Assembly: GCA_947629675.1 (NCBI GenBank)
Contig: CANREM010000006.1
Coordinates: forward strand, 18,785 to 82,784
DNA length: 64,000 nt
DNA from: an uncultured Clostridia bacterium
Lineage (GTDB): Bacteria > Bacillota > Clostridia > Christensenellales > Borkfalkiaceae
Direction of reading: 5' to 3'
Of this stretch, positions 50,649 through 58,043 are shown in pieces (the first letter of the stretch is position 1; every line of letters begins with the position of its first letter). Below the pieces are notes generated by a model. The model saw nothing but the letters and a program-made list of their open reading frames with translations, did no database searches and was not told the origin of the DNA. The translations under genes and the position numbers were made by a program.

Positions 50649-50669
50649 AAATTATCGGAGGATCAAAAA

Positions 50670-51041
50670 ATGGATGTTCAGAAGTTTATCGAAGAAGTGA
50701 AGGGCATGACGGTCGTCGAGCTCAATGACTTTGTGAAGGCACTCGAAGAGGAGTTCGGTGTGTCCGCAGCGGCGGCGGTCGCCGTCGGCGGCGGTGCTGC
50801 TCCCGCAGAGGCTGCTCCCCAGGAAGAGGAAAAGACGGAATTCGACATCGTCCTCAAGGATTTCGGTGCCAACAAGATCGCCGTCATCAAGGCTGTCCGC
50901 GAATTCACGGGCCTTGGCCTTGCCGATGCGAAGAAGGCAGTGGAGTCTTTGGGCGTCTTGAAGGAAGCCGTTCCCAAGGCAGATGCAGAGGCCGCTCTTG
51001 CCAAGCTCAAGGAAGCTGGGGCTGTTGCAGAACTCAAATAA
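50670..51041 (+). CDS. rplL: 50S ribosomal protein L7/L12
   Basis: A 123-aa protein: N-terminal dimerisation helix ([20 protein letters not shown]), Ala-rich hinge (about 33-52) and the factor-binding C-terminal domain ([20 protein letters not shown]). A terminator follows directly, so rpoB is not co-transcribed as it is in most bacteria. Confidence 0.97.
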   Translation: MDVQKFIEEVKGMTVVELNDFVKALEEEFGVSAAAAVAVGGGAAPAEAAPQEEEKTEFDIVLKDFGANKIAVIKAVREFTGLGLADAKKAVESLGVLKEAVPKADAEAALAKLKEAGAVAELK

Positions 51042-51057
51042 GAGAAGAACTTTCAAG

Positions 51058-51085
51058 GGGCCGCAGCCATCCGCTGCGGCCCTTT
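51058..51085 (+). terminator. Terminator after rplL
   Basis: GGGCCGCAG / CTGCGGCCC stem followed by TTT. Confidence 0.8.
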
Positions 51086-51118
51086 CCGTAAATTTCACGC
51101 CGAAATCATCAAAACCGC

Positions 51119-51147
51119 TTGACGGAAAGGCAAAATACAGGTAAAAT
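51119..51147 (+). promoter_or_regulatory. Promoter of the cyclophilin-like lipoprotein
   Basis: TTGACG (51119-51124), 17-base spacer, TAAAAT (51142-51147). ACAGGAGG precedes the ATG. Confidence 0.7.
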
Positions 51148-51183
51148 GATATTTGAATCATTCGGCTTCACAGGAGGCGTATT

Positions 51184-52110
51184 ATGAGCAAGAAGATCTT
51201 TCGCCGCATCGCGGTCGTCGCGGTTGCAGGCGTCATCACGGCGGGGACCGCGGGCATGCTCTCTGCATGCACGAGCGACCATCCCGAGGTGGAGATCACC
51301 TATGAATTTTTAGGGAAGCAGTACGAGGTGACCTATGTCCTCTCCCGCCACGACGCACCGCAGACCGTCAAACATTTCCTCGAGCTTGCCGATGCGGGCT
51401 ACTACGACGAGCAGGGCTTTGTCGTTCACGACTTCTCGGACGATGTCCTCATGACGGGCGGCTATACTTTGGACGAGAACAGAGATCTTGAGGAGGTGGA
51501 CTATTTCACCGCCGTAAAGGAGCTTGAAAAGAGGGTCGGCAAGGCGTTCACGCAGTCCGTCTGGGATGCTGCGGGCAAAGCCGAAAAGCCCGAAAAGGGC
51601 GAGGGGCTTTATACCGTCTACGGTGAGTTCTCCCCCAAGTTCGAAGTTGAGGGCGGCACCGAGTACGGCCACACGCAGGGTGCCCTCGTGATGTATTATT
51701 CGGATAAGGGCGAATTCTCGAAGCAGGTCACCATCCAACGTGCGGATAAGGGCAAGAATAACAGCGGCGAGCCTCTGCAGTATATGAACTATTCCCCCAA
51801 CAGTGCGACCTCCCTCTTCTACACCCAGCTCTCCGTGGGCATGCCCACGGGGCACAGCTCCTATTGTGTATTCGGCATGATCGAGGACTACTCCGTCCTG
51901 GAAGAAGGGCTTCTTGCCGCCATCGAAGAATACGAGGAGGGCCTCAAGGATGAGGGGAACGAGGAGGACAGATCTTTCACGGAGGACATCACGATGAAGC
52001 TCAACCGTAACGAGCCGTTCATCGACCTCAGGAACAGCAAGATCGAGGCGACCTTCCACACCCCCAAGGAGCCGATCTATCTCCGTTCCGTCAAAGTCAC
52101 CAAATATTGA
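51184..52110 (+). CDS. Cyclophilin-like lipoprotein, probably catalytically degenerate
   Basis: A 308-aa exported lipoprotein (lipobox LSAC, Cys about 29). The order of segments follows cyclophilin-type peptidyl-prolyl isomerases: APQTVKHFLELADAGYYDEQ, then the FHRVI-like block read as GFVVHDFSDD, MTGGY for the IQGGD block, GALVMYYSD for G-x-L-S-M-A, SATSLFYTQL for SQFFI and YCVFGMIED for the FG-V block. The FHR arginine and the QFFI glutamine, both needed for catalysis, are absent. It may be a folding or binding factor at the membrane rather than an isomerase. Confidence 0.75.
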   Translation: MSKKIFRRIAVVAVAGVITAGTAGMLSACTSDHPEVEITYEFLGKQYEVTYVLSRHDAPQTVKHFLELADAGYYDEQGFVVHDFSDDVLMTGGYTLDENRDLEEVDYFTAVKELEKRVGKAFTQSVWDAAGKAEKPEKGEGLYTVYGEFSPKFEVEGGTEYGHTQGALVMYYSDKGEFSKQVTIQRADKGKNNSGEPLQYMNYSPNSATSLFYTQLSVGMPTGHSSYCVFGMIEDYSVLEEGLLAAIEEYEEGLKDEGNEEDRSFTEDITMKLNRNEPFIDLRNSKIEATFHTPKEPIYLRSVKVTKY

Positions 52111-52124
52111 TAAAACAAAGATCC

Positions 52125-52153
52125 GCCGCGGCAGGGCCGCGGCGTTTTTTTAT
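52125..52153. terminator. Terminator
   Basis: GCCGCGGC / GCCGCGGC stem, loop AGG, then TTTTTTT. It ends the lipoprotein transcript and abuts the convergent gene. Confidence 0.85.
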
Positions 52154-52154
52154 G

Positions 52155-53033
52155 CTAACTTTCGAGGATATTTGCGATCTTGCCGCCTTCGAACTCGACG
52201 CGGAAGTAGCGGATGTCAAAGACGCGCTCCCGCCTTTGATACCCCAGACCCACCTCGGCGGGGTCCTCGCAGGGGAGGACGAAGAGGAAGGGGCCGAGGA
52301 ATTCCTTGAGCGCGTCCGCCTTTTCCCGGAGGGCGTCCGCAAGAAATGGCGCGGGATCCGCTCCCGCGAGGACGCTCTCGAAGAGGGCGAGGGCAAAGGT
52401 CGCTTCCGTCGGCTCCCGCCTTGCACGAAGGGACAGGGAGACTCGCTCTCCTCCCTCCCAGCCGCACACTGCGATGTGTCCGAGGCTGTCGGATATGGGC
52501 GTCTCCGCCACGACCGTCCTCCCGCGCTCTATGACGCGTCCGCGCTCCTTCAAGAGGACCTCACCCGCACGCGAGAGGATGCAGAACGTGTCCTCTCCCT
52601 CGATCGTAAAATGCTCTCCCGCCTCGAAGATGTCCGCCCTTTCGAAGGCGTCGGGAAGGTCCACAAGGTGGAAGCCCGTCTCGTTCTCCATGGAAAGCTG
52701 CACCCTTCCCTGTACGAAGAGGGTGAAGCGCGTCCCCGCGAGCCTCTTTTGCAAGAGGACATGCATCGCCCCGTCCTCGCGCAGATATTCCTTGCAGAGG
52801 ATCGAAACGCCGCCGCGGAGAAAGTATAGCTCGACCTGCGGCGGGGGATCGATGAGAAAGCTCTCGTCAAAGCGGAAGCGCGCGGGGAGGAAGCCGCCCA
52901 ACGGCTTGCATTCGAGAAAGCACCCGTTCTTGGGGTCAAGCTCGGCGGTGCGTTCGAAGCCGTCCACACTGCCGAGCAGCAGCCCGTTCACAAAGAGGAG
53001 GGCGGGACGTTCGGATAAAAAATAAACGCGCAT
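52155..53033 (-). CDS. Protein of unknown function
   Basis: A 292-aa protein with no signal peptide or membrane segment. It opens MRVYFLSERPALLFVNGLLL and appears beta-rich, ending IRYFRVEFEGGKIANILES. I recognise no domain. ATG 53033 was preferred over the longer frame (53105), because the longer version would cover the divergent promoter region shared with the 53092 gene. A minus-strand TTGACA lies at about 53067-53072 with TACATT 16 bases on. Its intact, codon-biased frame supports a real gene. Confidence 0.65.
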   Translation of the reverse strand: MRVYFLSERPALLFVNGLLLGSVDGFERTAELDPKNGCFLECKPLGGFLPARFRFDESFLIDPPPQVELYFLRGGVSILCKEYLREDGAMHVLLQKRLAGTRFTLFVQGRVQLSMENETGFHLVDLPDAFERADIFEAGEHFTIEGEDTFCILSRAGEVLLKERGRVIERGRTVVAETPISDSLGHIAVCGWEGGERVSLSLRARREPTEATFALALFESVLAGADPAPFLADALREKADALKEFLGPFLFVLPCEDPAEVGLGYQRRERVFDIRYFRVEFEGGKIANILES

Positions 53034-53091
53034 CTCTATATGAAATGTATAATGCGACAAAATTATGTCAACAATTTCCCCGAGGTGTGTT

Positions 53092-53655
53092 ATGAATAAG
53101 ATCAACGGCTACACGGAAGAGGAGGCCACCGGCCTCATCGAGTATATCTACACCGGGAAGAATGCGGGCAAGACGCTCTCCTACCTCTTTGAGACGTACG
53201 GGAAGGAACACAGCCGCGCGAAGGGGAGCGTGCGCAACTACTACTATGCCTTCCTCAAGAAACAGGACGATTCCCGCGTGAAGAAGATCCTCGAGGGGAA
53301 GAACCTCTCGGCGGGTGCCATCAGGCCGTTTACCGATGAGGAGACGGAAGAGCTTCTCGAAAAGGTCCTCGAAGGGTGGAGCAAGGGGTACTCCGTGCGG
53401 AAGTCCATCATGGAGGCCTCGGGCGGCGATGAGAAGCGCATGCTGCGCATGCAGAACAAGTATCGCAACCTTCTCAAGAAACAGCCCGAAAAAGTGGAGA
53501 AGGCGGTGCGCGAGGCAGGCATGCCCGAGACCGTCTTTCTGCAAAAGCGTCTCGAGCGGGAGATCGACGCCCTCTACGCCCGCATTGCGGCGGACCTCAA
53601 GCGGGAAAATGAGCGGCTTCGCGCCGAAATCGACCGCCTCAAGGGGGAAATGTAG
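53092..53655 (+). CDS. Two-repeat SANT/RsfA-like DNA-binding protein with coiled coil
   Basis: A 187-aa protein. Two related helical units of about 50 residues (YTEEEATGLIEYIYTGKNAG ... GSVRNYYYAF at about 7-55, and FTDEETEELLEKVLEGWSKG ... RMQNKYRNLLKK at about 79-130) resemble Myb/SANT-type or RsfA-type helix-turn-helix repeats. A C-terminal coiled coil follows (ERLRAEIDRLKGEM). RsfA is a forespore regulator in Bacillus. The similarity is at pattern level only. GAGGTG precedes ATG 53092. It is divergent from the unknown 52155 gene. Confidence 0.5.
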   Translation: MNKINGYTEEEATGLIEYIYTGKNAGKTLSYLFETYGKEHSRAKGSVRNYYYAFLKKQDDSRVKKILEGKNLSAGAIRPFTDEETEELLEKVLEGWSKGYSVRKSIMEASGGDEKRMLRMQNKYRNLLKKQPEKVEKAVREAGMPETVFLQKRLEREIDALYARIAADLKRENERLRAEIDRLKGEM

Positions 53656-53743
53656 AGAAAAAAGGCAGTCAGACCAAAAATCCCCATACCATGTCCGCGA
53701 ATACCCCCTATGTTTTTTCACAAACTGCGGATAGGAGGACGGT

Positions 53744-53947
53744 ATGGAAAAGTTATTTTGCCTCGGTGTCGCGATCGGCATGGTGGGCGGCGCGCTCCTC
53801 GTTGCCAACAGCTACAAGGCGCGTTCCCTCGTCAAGAAGAGTCAGGCGGAACTCATGGACAAGGTCAATGAGATGATGGATGAACGCCTAAAGATGATGG
53901 AAGGCGGCGAAGGCAGCGAAGAGAAAAAGACGCCCAAGAAGAAATAA
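53744..53947 (+). CDS. Small membrane protein
   Basis: A 67-aa protein: one N-terminal hydrophobic segment (CLGVAIGMVGGALLVAN) followed by a charged helical tail rich in Lys, Glu and Met. It resembles YtxH-like single-helix envelope proteins. AGGAGGACGGT directly precedes the ATG, so it is well translated. Confidence 0.6.
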   Translation: MEKLFCLGVAIGMVGGALLVANSYKARSLVKKSQAELMDKVNEMMDERLKMMEGGEGSEEKKTPKKK

Positions 53948-54002
53948 AGAAAGAGGCGGGGCGGTGTACGGGATAGCCGTGCGCCGCCTTTTGCGTTTTT
54001 AC

Positions 54003-54031
54003 TTGCCTTTTCGGAGGCATTGTGCTATACT
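54003..54031 (+). promoter_or_regulatory. Promoter of ruvX (leaderless type)
   Basis: TTGCCT (54003-54008), 17-base spacer, TATACT (54026-54031). ATG 54038 comes after 6 bases, so the transcript should begin at the start codon. Confidence 0.7.
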
Positions 54032-54037
54032 CATTGT

Positions 54038-54787
54038 ATGGGCACCGTCATTGCATTCGACATCGGGGACAGGAGGATCGGCGTCGCCGTCTCCGACCCT
54101 GGGCAGAGCTTTGCCATCCCCTCGGATACCTATTTCCGCACGGGGAATTTTTCCGAGGACGTCGAAGCCTGCGCGAAGATCGCTTTAAGGCAGGGAGCAG
54201 AGTGCATCGTCTGCGGCCTTCCCCTTTCGGAGGACGGCTCCGAGAGCGTGCAATCGGGGAAGGCCCGCCGCTTTGCCGAGGCCCTCGGGAAGGCGACCGC
54301 TCTTCCCGTCAAGCTCGAGGACGAACGCTACACGACCTGTGCCGCGCGGTCCGACCTCATCGCCCTCGGCGTCTCGGCGAAGCAGGACAAAAAGAAGAAG
54401 CGCATCGATTCGCATGCGGCGGCCTACATTCTGGAAAATTATCTTTTGAACATAAGGAGTGAGAACATGAAAGAGGAACAGACCGGCTACGAGGAAGAGG
54501 ACAACATCGTCGAACTCATCGATGACAGCGGAGAAAAATATCGCTACGAACATCTCATGACCTTCGAGTATGAGGGCGAATGGTACTGCGCCATGACCCC
54601 CGCCCTGCCCGCCGAAGAGGAGGGCGAGGACGATGAGGATGAAGGCGAGGACGTCGTTATCTTTAAGATCGTGGGCGATGAGGAAAACGAGCATCTTGAG
54701 ATCATCGAGGACGACGAACTTCTTGACAAACTCTTCGATGAGTTCAACCGCATCTGGGACGAGGACGAAGAAGAGGACGGGGAATGA
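54038..54787 (+). CDS. ruvX: RuvX/YqgF nuclease fused in frame to a DUF1292 protein
   Basis: A 249-aa fusion. Residues 1-143 are a complete RuvX: AFDIGDRRIGVAVSD (first Asp), GLPLSEDGSES, LEDERYTT and the closing DSHAAAYILENYL. This Holliday-junction-resolvase-like nuclease acts in 16S pre-rRNA processing. Residues about 144-249 are an acidic DUF1292 (YrzB) domain (DNIVELIDDSGEKYRYEHLM). In other Firmicutes these are separate adjacent genes. Here no stop separates them, yet ATAAGGAGTGAGAAC lies before an in-frame ATG at 54467, exactly where a standalone DUF1292 gene would start. Both a fusion and a short product are therefore possible. Confidence 0.88.
   Translation: MGTVIAFDIGDRRIGVAVSDPGQSFAIPSDTYFRTGNFSEDVEACAKIALRQGAECIVCGLPLSEDGSESVQSGKARRFAEALGKATALPVKLEDERYTTCAARSDLIALGVSAKQDKKKKRIDSHAAAYILENYLLNIRSENMKEEQTGYEEEDNIVELIDDSGEKYRYEHLMTFEYEGEWYCAMTPALPAEEEGEDDEDEGEDVVIFKIVGDEENEHLEIIEDDELLDKLFDEFNRIWDEDEEEDGE
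54467..54787 (+). CDS. Internal start: possible standalone DUF1292 product
   Basis: From ATG 54467 the frame gives a 106-aa highly acidic DUF1292 protein with its own AAGGAG 7 bases upstream. It is nested in the ruvX frame. It is listed separately because the internal ribosome-binding site is better than that of ruvX, which has none. Confidence 0.5.
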   Translation: MKEEQTGYEEEDNIVELIDDSGEKYRYEHLMTFEYEGEWYCAMTPALPAEEEGEDDEDEGEDVVIFKIVGDEENEHLEIIEDDELLDKLFDEFNRIWDEDEEEDGE

Positions 54788-54806
54788 TCTCTCCCCCGCA
54801 TGGAAA

Positions 54807-54835
54807 TTCCCGATAGATTTTTATCGGAATTTTAC
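54807..54835 (+). terminator. Hairpin after ruvX-DUF1292
   Basis: ATTCCCGATA / TATCGGAAT arms with loop GATTTT, followed by TTTACATTTT. Confidence 0.6.
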
Positions 54836-54892
54836 ATTTTTTTGCAAAAAATCGATAATTTTCGCTTTATTTCGACATTTATCGAAATAAAG
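54831..54892 (+). promoter_or_regulatory. pdxS promoter with a 28-bp palindromic operator
   Basis: TTTACA (54831-54836), 17-base spacer, GATAAT (54854-54859). CTTTATTTCGA (54865-54875) and TCGAAATAAAG (54882-54892) form a perfect 11-bp palindrome around CATTTA, at the expected start point. The same site (TTATTTCGA-N6-TCGAAATAA) occurs upstream of ansA at 57944-57967. Confidence 0.75.
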
Positions 54893-54906
54893 CCGCGAGG
54901 CATACT

Positions 54907-55782
54907 ATGCAAAACGAACGCTATGAACTCAACAAAAATCTTGCACAGATGTTGAAGGGCGGCGTCATCATGGACGTGACCACGCCCGAGCAGGCGAGGA
55001 TCGCCGAGGAGGCGGGCGCATGCGCCGTGATGGCCCTCGAACGCATCCCCGCAGACATCCGCGCGGCGGGCGGGGTCGCCCGCATGTCCGACCCCAAGAT
55101 GATCAAGGGCATTCAGGAGGCGGTCTCCATTCCCGTCATGGCAAAGTGCCGCATCGGGCACATTGCCGAGGCGCGGATCCTCGAGGCGATCGACATCGAC
55201 TTTATCGACGAGAGCGAGGTCCTTTCCCCCGCCGACGATAAGTATCATATCGACAAGACGAGCTTTTCCGTCCCCTTCGTGTGCGGGGCGCGGGATCTCG
55301 GGGAGGCCCTCCGCCGCATTGCGGAGGGAGCTGCGATGATCCGCACAAAGGGGGAACCCGGGACGGGAGATGTCGTGCAGGCGGTCCGCCACATGCGCGC
55401 CATGAATTCCGAGATCGCGCGCGTCACCTCGATGCGCGAGGACGAACTCTTCGAAGAGGCGAAGCGGCTCACGGTGCCCGTCGAACTCTTAAGGTCCGTT
55501 CATGAGAGCGGAAAACTTCCCGTCGTCAATTTTGCGGCAGGCGGCGTTGCGACCCCTGCGGATGCCGCGCTCATGATGATGCTCGGTGCCGAAGGTGTGT
55601 TCGTCGGCAGCGGGATCTTCAAATCCGGCGACCCTGCAAAGCGCGCCCGTGCCATTGTGCGCGCTGTCACACACTTCTCTGATGCGAAATATCTCGCTGA
55701 GCTTTCCGAAGATCTCGGCGAGGCGATGGTCGGGATCAACGAGCAGGAGATCCGTATTTTGATGGCGGAACGCGGGAAATGA
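54907..55782 (+). CDS. pdxS: Pyridoxal 5'-phosphate synthase lyase subunit
   Basis: A 291-aa TIM-barrel enzyme that assembles PLP from ribose 5-phosphate, G3P and ammonia. Signatures are [48 protein letters not shown] (active-site Lys), [23 protein letters not shown] and [17 protein letters not shown]. It forms a dodecamer with PdxT, the next gene (ATGA overlap). It lies under the palindromic operator upstream. Confidence 0.97.
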   Translation: MQNERYELNKNLAQMLKGGVIMDVTTPEQARIAEEAGACAVMALERIPADIRAAGGVARMSDPKMIKGIQEAVSIPVMAKCRIGHIAEARILEAIDIDFIDESEVLSPADDKYHIDKTSFSVPFVCGARDLGEALRRIAEGAAMIRTKGEPGTGDVVQAVRHMRAMNSEIARVTSMREDELFEEAKRLTVPVELLRSVHESGKLPVVNFAAGGVATPADAALMMMLGAEGVFVGSGIFKSGDPAKRARAIVRAVTHFSDAKYLAELSEDLGEAMVGINEQEIRILMAERGK

Positions 55783-56348
55783 GAATAGGAGTTTTGGCAC
55801 TTCAGGGCGCATTCATAGAACATCAACGCGCCGTCGAACGGCTCGGAATGGAGTGCAGACAAGTTCGCACCCGCTCCGATCTTTCCGGTCTCGACGGCCT
55901 CATCCTGCCCGGCGGCGAATCGACGGTGCAGGGACGGCTTCTTTCGGAGCAGTCGCTCACGCAGGTCCTTCGCGGCGAGATCGAGGGGGGCATGCCCGTG
56001 TTCGGCACTTGTGCGGGGCTTATCCTTCTCGCGAAGCACATTTCCAACGATGAGAGCGTTTATCTCGGTACCATGTCCGTGATCGTACGTCGAAATGCGT
56101 ATGGAAGACAGCTCGGCTCCTTCTGCGTGACCTCGGACATGGGTGCCATCAAGGACTTTCCGATGGTGTTTATCCGCGCGCCCTATATCGAGCGTGTCGA
56201 GGGGGAAGCGGCCACCCTTGCGACGGTGGACGGCCACATTGTCGCCGCGCGGGAGAGGAACATGCTCGCGACCTCCTTTCACCCCGAACTCGTCTCGGAT
56301 CTGCGCGTACACGAATACTTTTTGGATATGGTGCGTGGGAGAACATGA
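55779..56348 (+). CDS. pdxT: Pyridoxal 5'-phosphate synthase glutaminase subunit
   Basis: A 189-aa class I glutaminase supplying ammonia to PdxS. Motifs are [22 protein letters not shown], the nucleophile in [12 protein letters not shown] (Cys about 78), and His-x-Glu in ATSFHPEL (about 168-175). The triad is complete. It overlaps pdxS and queH by four bases each. Confidence 0.97.
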   Translation: MRIGVLALQGAFIEHQRAVERLGMECRQVRTRSDLSGLDGLILPGGESTVQGRLLSEQSLTQVLRGEIEGGMPVFGTCAGLILLAKHISNDESVYLGTMSVIVRRNAYGRQLGSFCVTSDMGAIKDFPMVFIRAPYIERVEGEAATLATVDGHIVAARERNMLATSFHPELVSDLRVHEYFLDMVRGRT

Positions 56349-56932
56349 ACAGGCAAAACTTCGACAAAAAGATGCTCGAGATGATGGAAAGAGAGAAGGG
56401 GAAGCGGCTGCTCCTTCACAGCTGCTGCGCACCCTGTTCCTCCTATTGCCTCGAACGGCTCGCCCCCGCATTCCGCGTGACCGTATTTTATTTCAACCCC
56501 AACATCGACTCGAAGGAAGAGTACGAAAAGCGCAAGGCGGAGGAAACGCGCTTCCTCGCCGAGACGGGCTATGCCGACTTCCTCGACTGCGACTACAGCT
56601 CCGAACTCTTCGACGAGGCCGTCCGCGGCTATGAGGGGGAAAAGGAGGGCGGGGCGCGCTGTCCCGTCTGCTTCGAGCTTCGCCTTCGCCGCACGGCGGA
56701 GGAGGCCAAGGCACGGGGGTACGACTTCTTTGCGACCACGCTCACCGTCTCCCCGTTCAAGGATGCCGACAAGATCAACGAGATCGGCTTTGCTCTCGAA
56801 AGGGAGCTGGGCGTTCGCTACCTTCCCACCGATTTCAAAAAGCGGGGCGGCTATGCACGCTCCATCGAACTCTCGCGCGAACATCGGCTCTACCGCCAGA
56901 ATTATTGCGGCTGTATCTACAGTAAGCGATAA
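56345..56932 (+). CDS. queH: Epoxyqueuosine reductase QueH
   Basis: A 195-aa iron-sulfur enzyme of the DUF208 family that performs the last step of queuosine tRNA modification. The conserved cysteines are HSCCAPCSSYC (about 25-35), RCPVCFELR (about 100) and RQNYCGCIYS near the C-terminus. Placement behind pdxST by an ATGA overlap is unusual and suggests a shared transcript. Confidence 0.93.
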   Translation: MNRQNFDKKMLEMMEREKGKRLLLHSCCAPCSSYCLERLAPAFRVTVFYFNPNIDSKEEYEKRKAEETRFLAETGYADFLDCDYSSELFDEAVRGYEGEKEGGARCPVCFELRLRRTAEEAKARGYDFFATTLTVSPFKDADKINEIGFALERELGVRYLPTDFKKRGGYARSIELSREHRLYRQNYCGCIYSKR

Positions 56933-56943
56933 ATACATAAAAA

Positions 56944-56984
56944 TCGCCGCGCCCGCCTGCAAGATCGCAGGCGGGCGCGGCGCA
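56944..56984. terminator. Perfect 16-bp GC-rich hairpin
   Basis: CGCCGCGCCCGCCTGC / GCAGGCGGGCGCGGCG around AAGATC, between the convergent queH and phospholipase-like genes; weak T-run. Confidence 0.75.
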
Positions 56985-56990
56985 TATAAA

Positions 56991-57839
56991 TCAGGAGGGC
57001 AACTCCTCCCCACTCAAAAGACTTCGCGAAAAGAGGGACTTCGGAAGGGGCACGCCCGCATTGAAGCACTCGAGGAAAGCCTCCATGCAAGCAATGCTCT
57101 CCTCGGCCGCCTTGAGGAAGAGGGCGTCCGCACTGCCGCCCTGCCCGTCGGAGTAGCGCGCGAACTCTTTTCCGCATAAAAATTTCTTGTCGGGGACGCG
57201 GCGGGGATAGAAGGCCGCCAGCCCAAAGGCGCGGAGCGGCCGTACGCCTTTTTTATGAAAATGCGTGAGATAACGCCCGAAGAGGCGGAGCATTCGTGCA
57301 AAGGAGGATGGCTTTATCTCGATCCCGATGTGTGAGAACGCACTCTGAAGGTAGGGCAGAAGCACCCCGTCGGCGGCGATCTTTTTGAGGTCGAAGGGGT
57401 ACGCGTGGCGCAAGACGGCCGCGCTCTTCAGCTCCCGCAGAAAATACACGTCCCAATCGTTCTCGATGCGCTGGTGGGCATGCTTGCCCTCCTCGTTTTC
57501 TTGGAGATAGCGGTAGATAAACGGGTGAAAGACGACGTCGGCGGCGAGATGCGTGCAGTAGCCGAGGGCATAGGCGAGACACTTCTTGAAGGCCTCTCCG
57601 GTAAAGCCGGAGAGTGCCATGGCGAGCGCGGTGAAAAAGTCGTACACCTGCCGCCTGTGCAGATGCCTTCCGAGATTTTCCTCCCGCCCGCGAAGGGGGC
57701 GATAGAAGAAAAACAGATCCGGTCCCTGCGCGCCGAGGATGTAATAGTCGAACGCGTCGACGACGGTCTCCCGCGCGGCCGAGGGCAGGAGATCTTCCGC
57801 CTCTTCGGCGACGAGTTCATGGGTGATACTTGCGGGCAT
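56991..57839 (-). CDS. Zinc-dependent phospholipase C-like protein
   Basis: A 282-aa protein of the zinc-dependent phospholipase C superfamily (PF00882-like). The conserved segments are ASITHELVAEEAEDLLP (His), YYILGAQGPDLFFFYRPLRG (Asp) and ALGYCTHLAADVVFHPFIYR (His-x3-Asp and His), which together provide the metal ligands. No signal peptide is visible, so a cytoplasmic hydrolase is likely; the substrate is unknown. GGAGGAAAT precedes ATG 57839, with TATAAT upstream on the minus strand at about 57868-57873. The 3' end abuts the hairpin shared with queH. Confidence 0.8.
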   Translation of the reverse strand: MPASITHELVAEEAEDLLPSAARETVVDAFDYYILGAQGPDLFFFYRPLRGREENLGRHLHRRQVYDFFTALAMALSGFTGEAFKKCLAYALGYCTHLAADVVFHPFIYRYLQENEEGKHAHQRIENDWDVYFLRELKSAAVLRHAYPFDLKKIAADGVLLPYLQSAFSHIGIEIKPSSFARMLRLFGRYLTHFHKKGVRPLRAFGLAAFYPRRVPDKKFLCGKEFARYSDGQGGSADALFLKAAEESIACMEAFLECFNAGVPLPKSLFSRSLLSGEELPS

Positions 57840-57943
57840 ATTTCCTCCGATGTCCTTTTCGGAAATTATATCCCAACTTGATGGGGATTAAGCACTTTTC
57901 ACGAAAAAACGTAAAAACTTCCGATAATTTCACAAAAAACAGT

Positions 57944-57967
57944 TTATTTCGATATTTGTCGAAATAA
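57944..57967. promoter_or_regulatory. Palindromic operator shared with pdxS
   Basis: TTATTTCGA (57944-57952), TATTTG, TCGAAATAA (57959-57967): identical arms to the pdxS operator. It sits between the divergent phospholipase-like gene and ansA, 39 bases before the ansA -35 box. Confidence 0.75.
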
Positions 57968-58005
57968 TGAGAAAGGGGGCGTATTTTGCGATTTTCGCAA
58001 AACAC

Positions 58006-58034
58006 TTGCAAACTTTTCCGAAAGGGGATATAAT
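58006..58034 (+). promoter_or_regulatory. Promoter of ansA (leaderless type)
   Basis: TTGCAA (58006-58011), 17-base spacer, TATAAT (58029-58034). ATG 58044 follows after 9 bases without a Shine-Dalgarno. Confidence 0.8.
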
Positions 58035-58043
58035 GGACGTATC

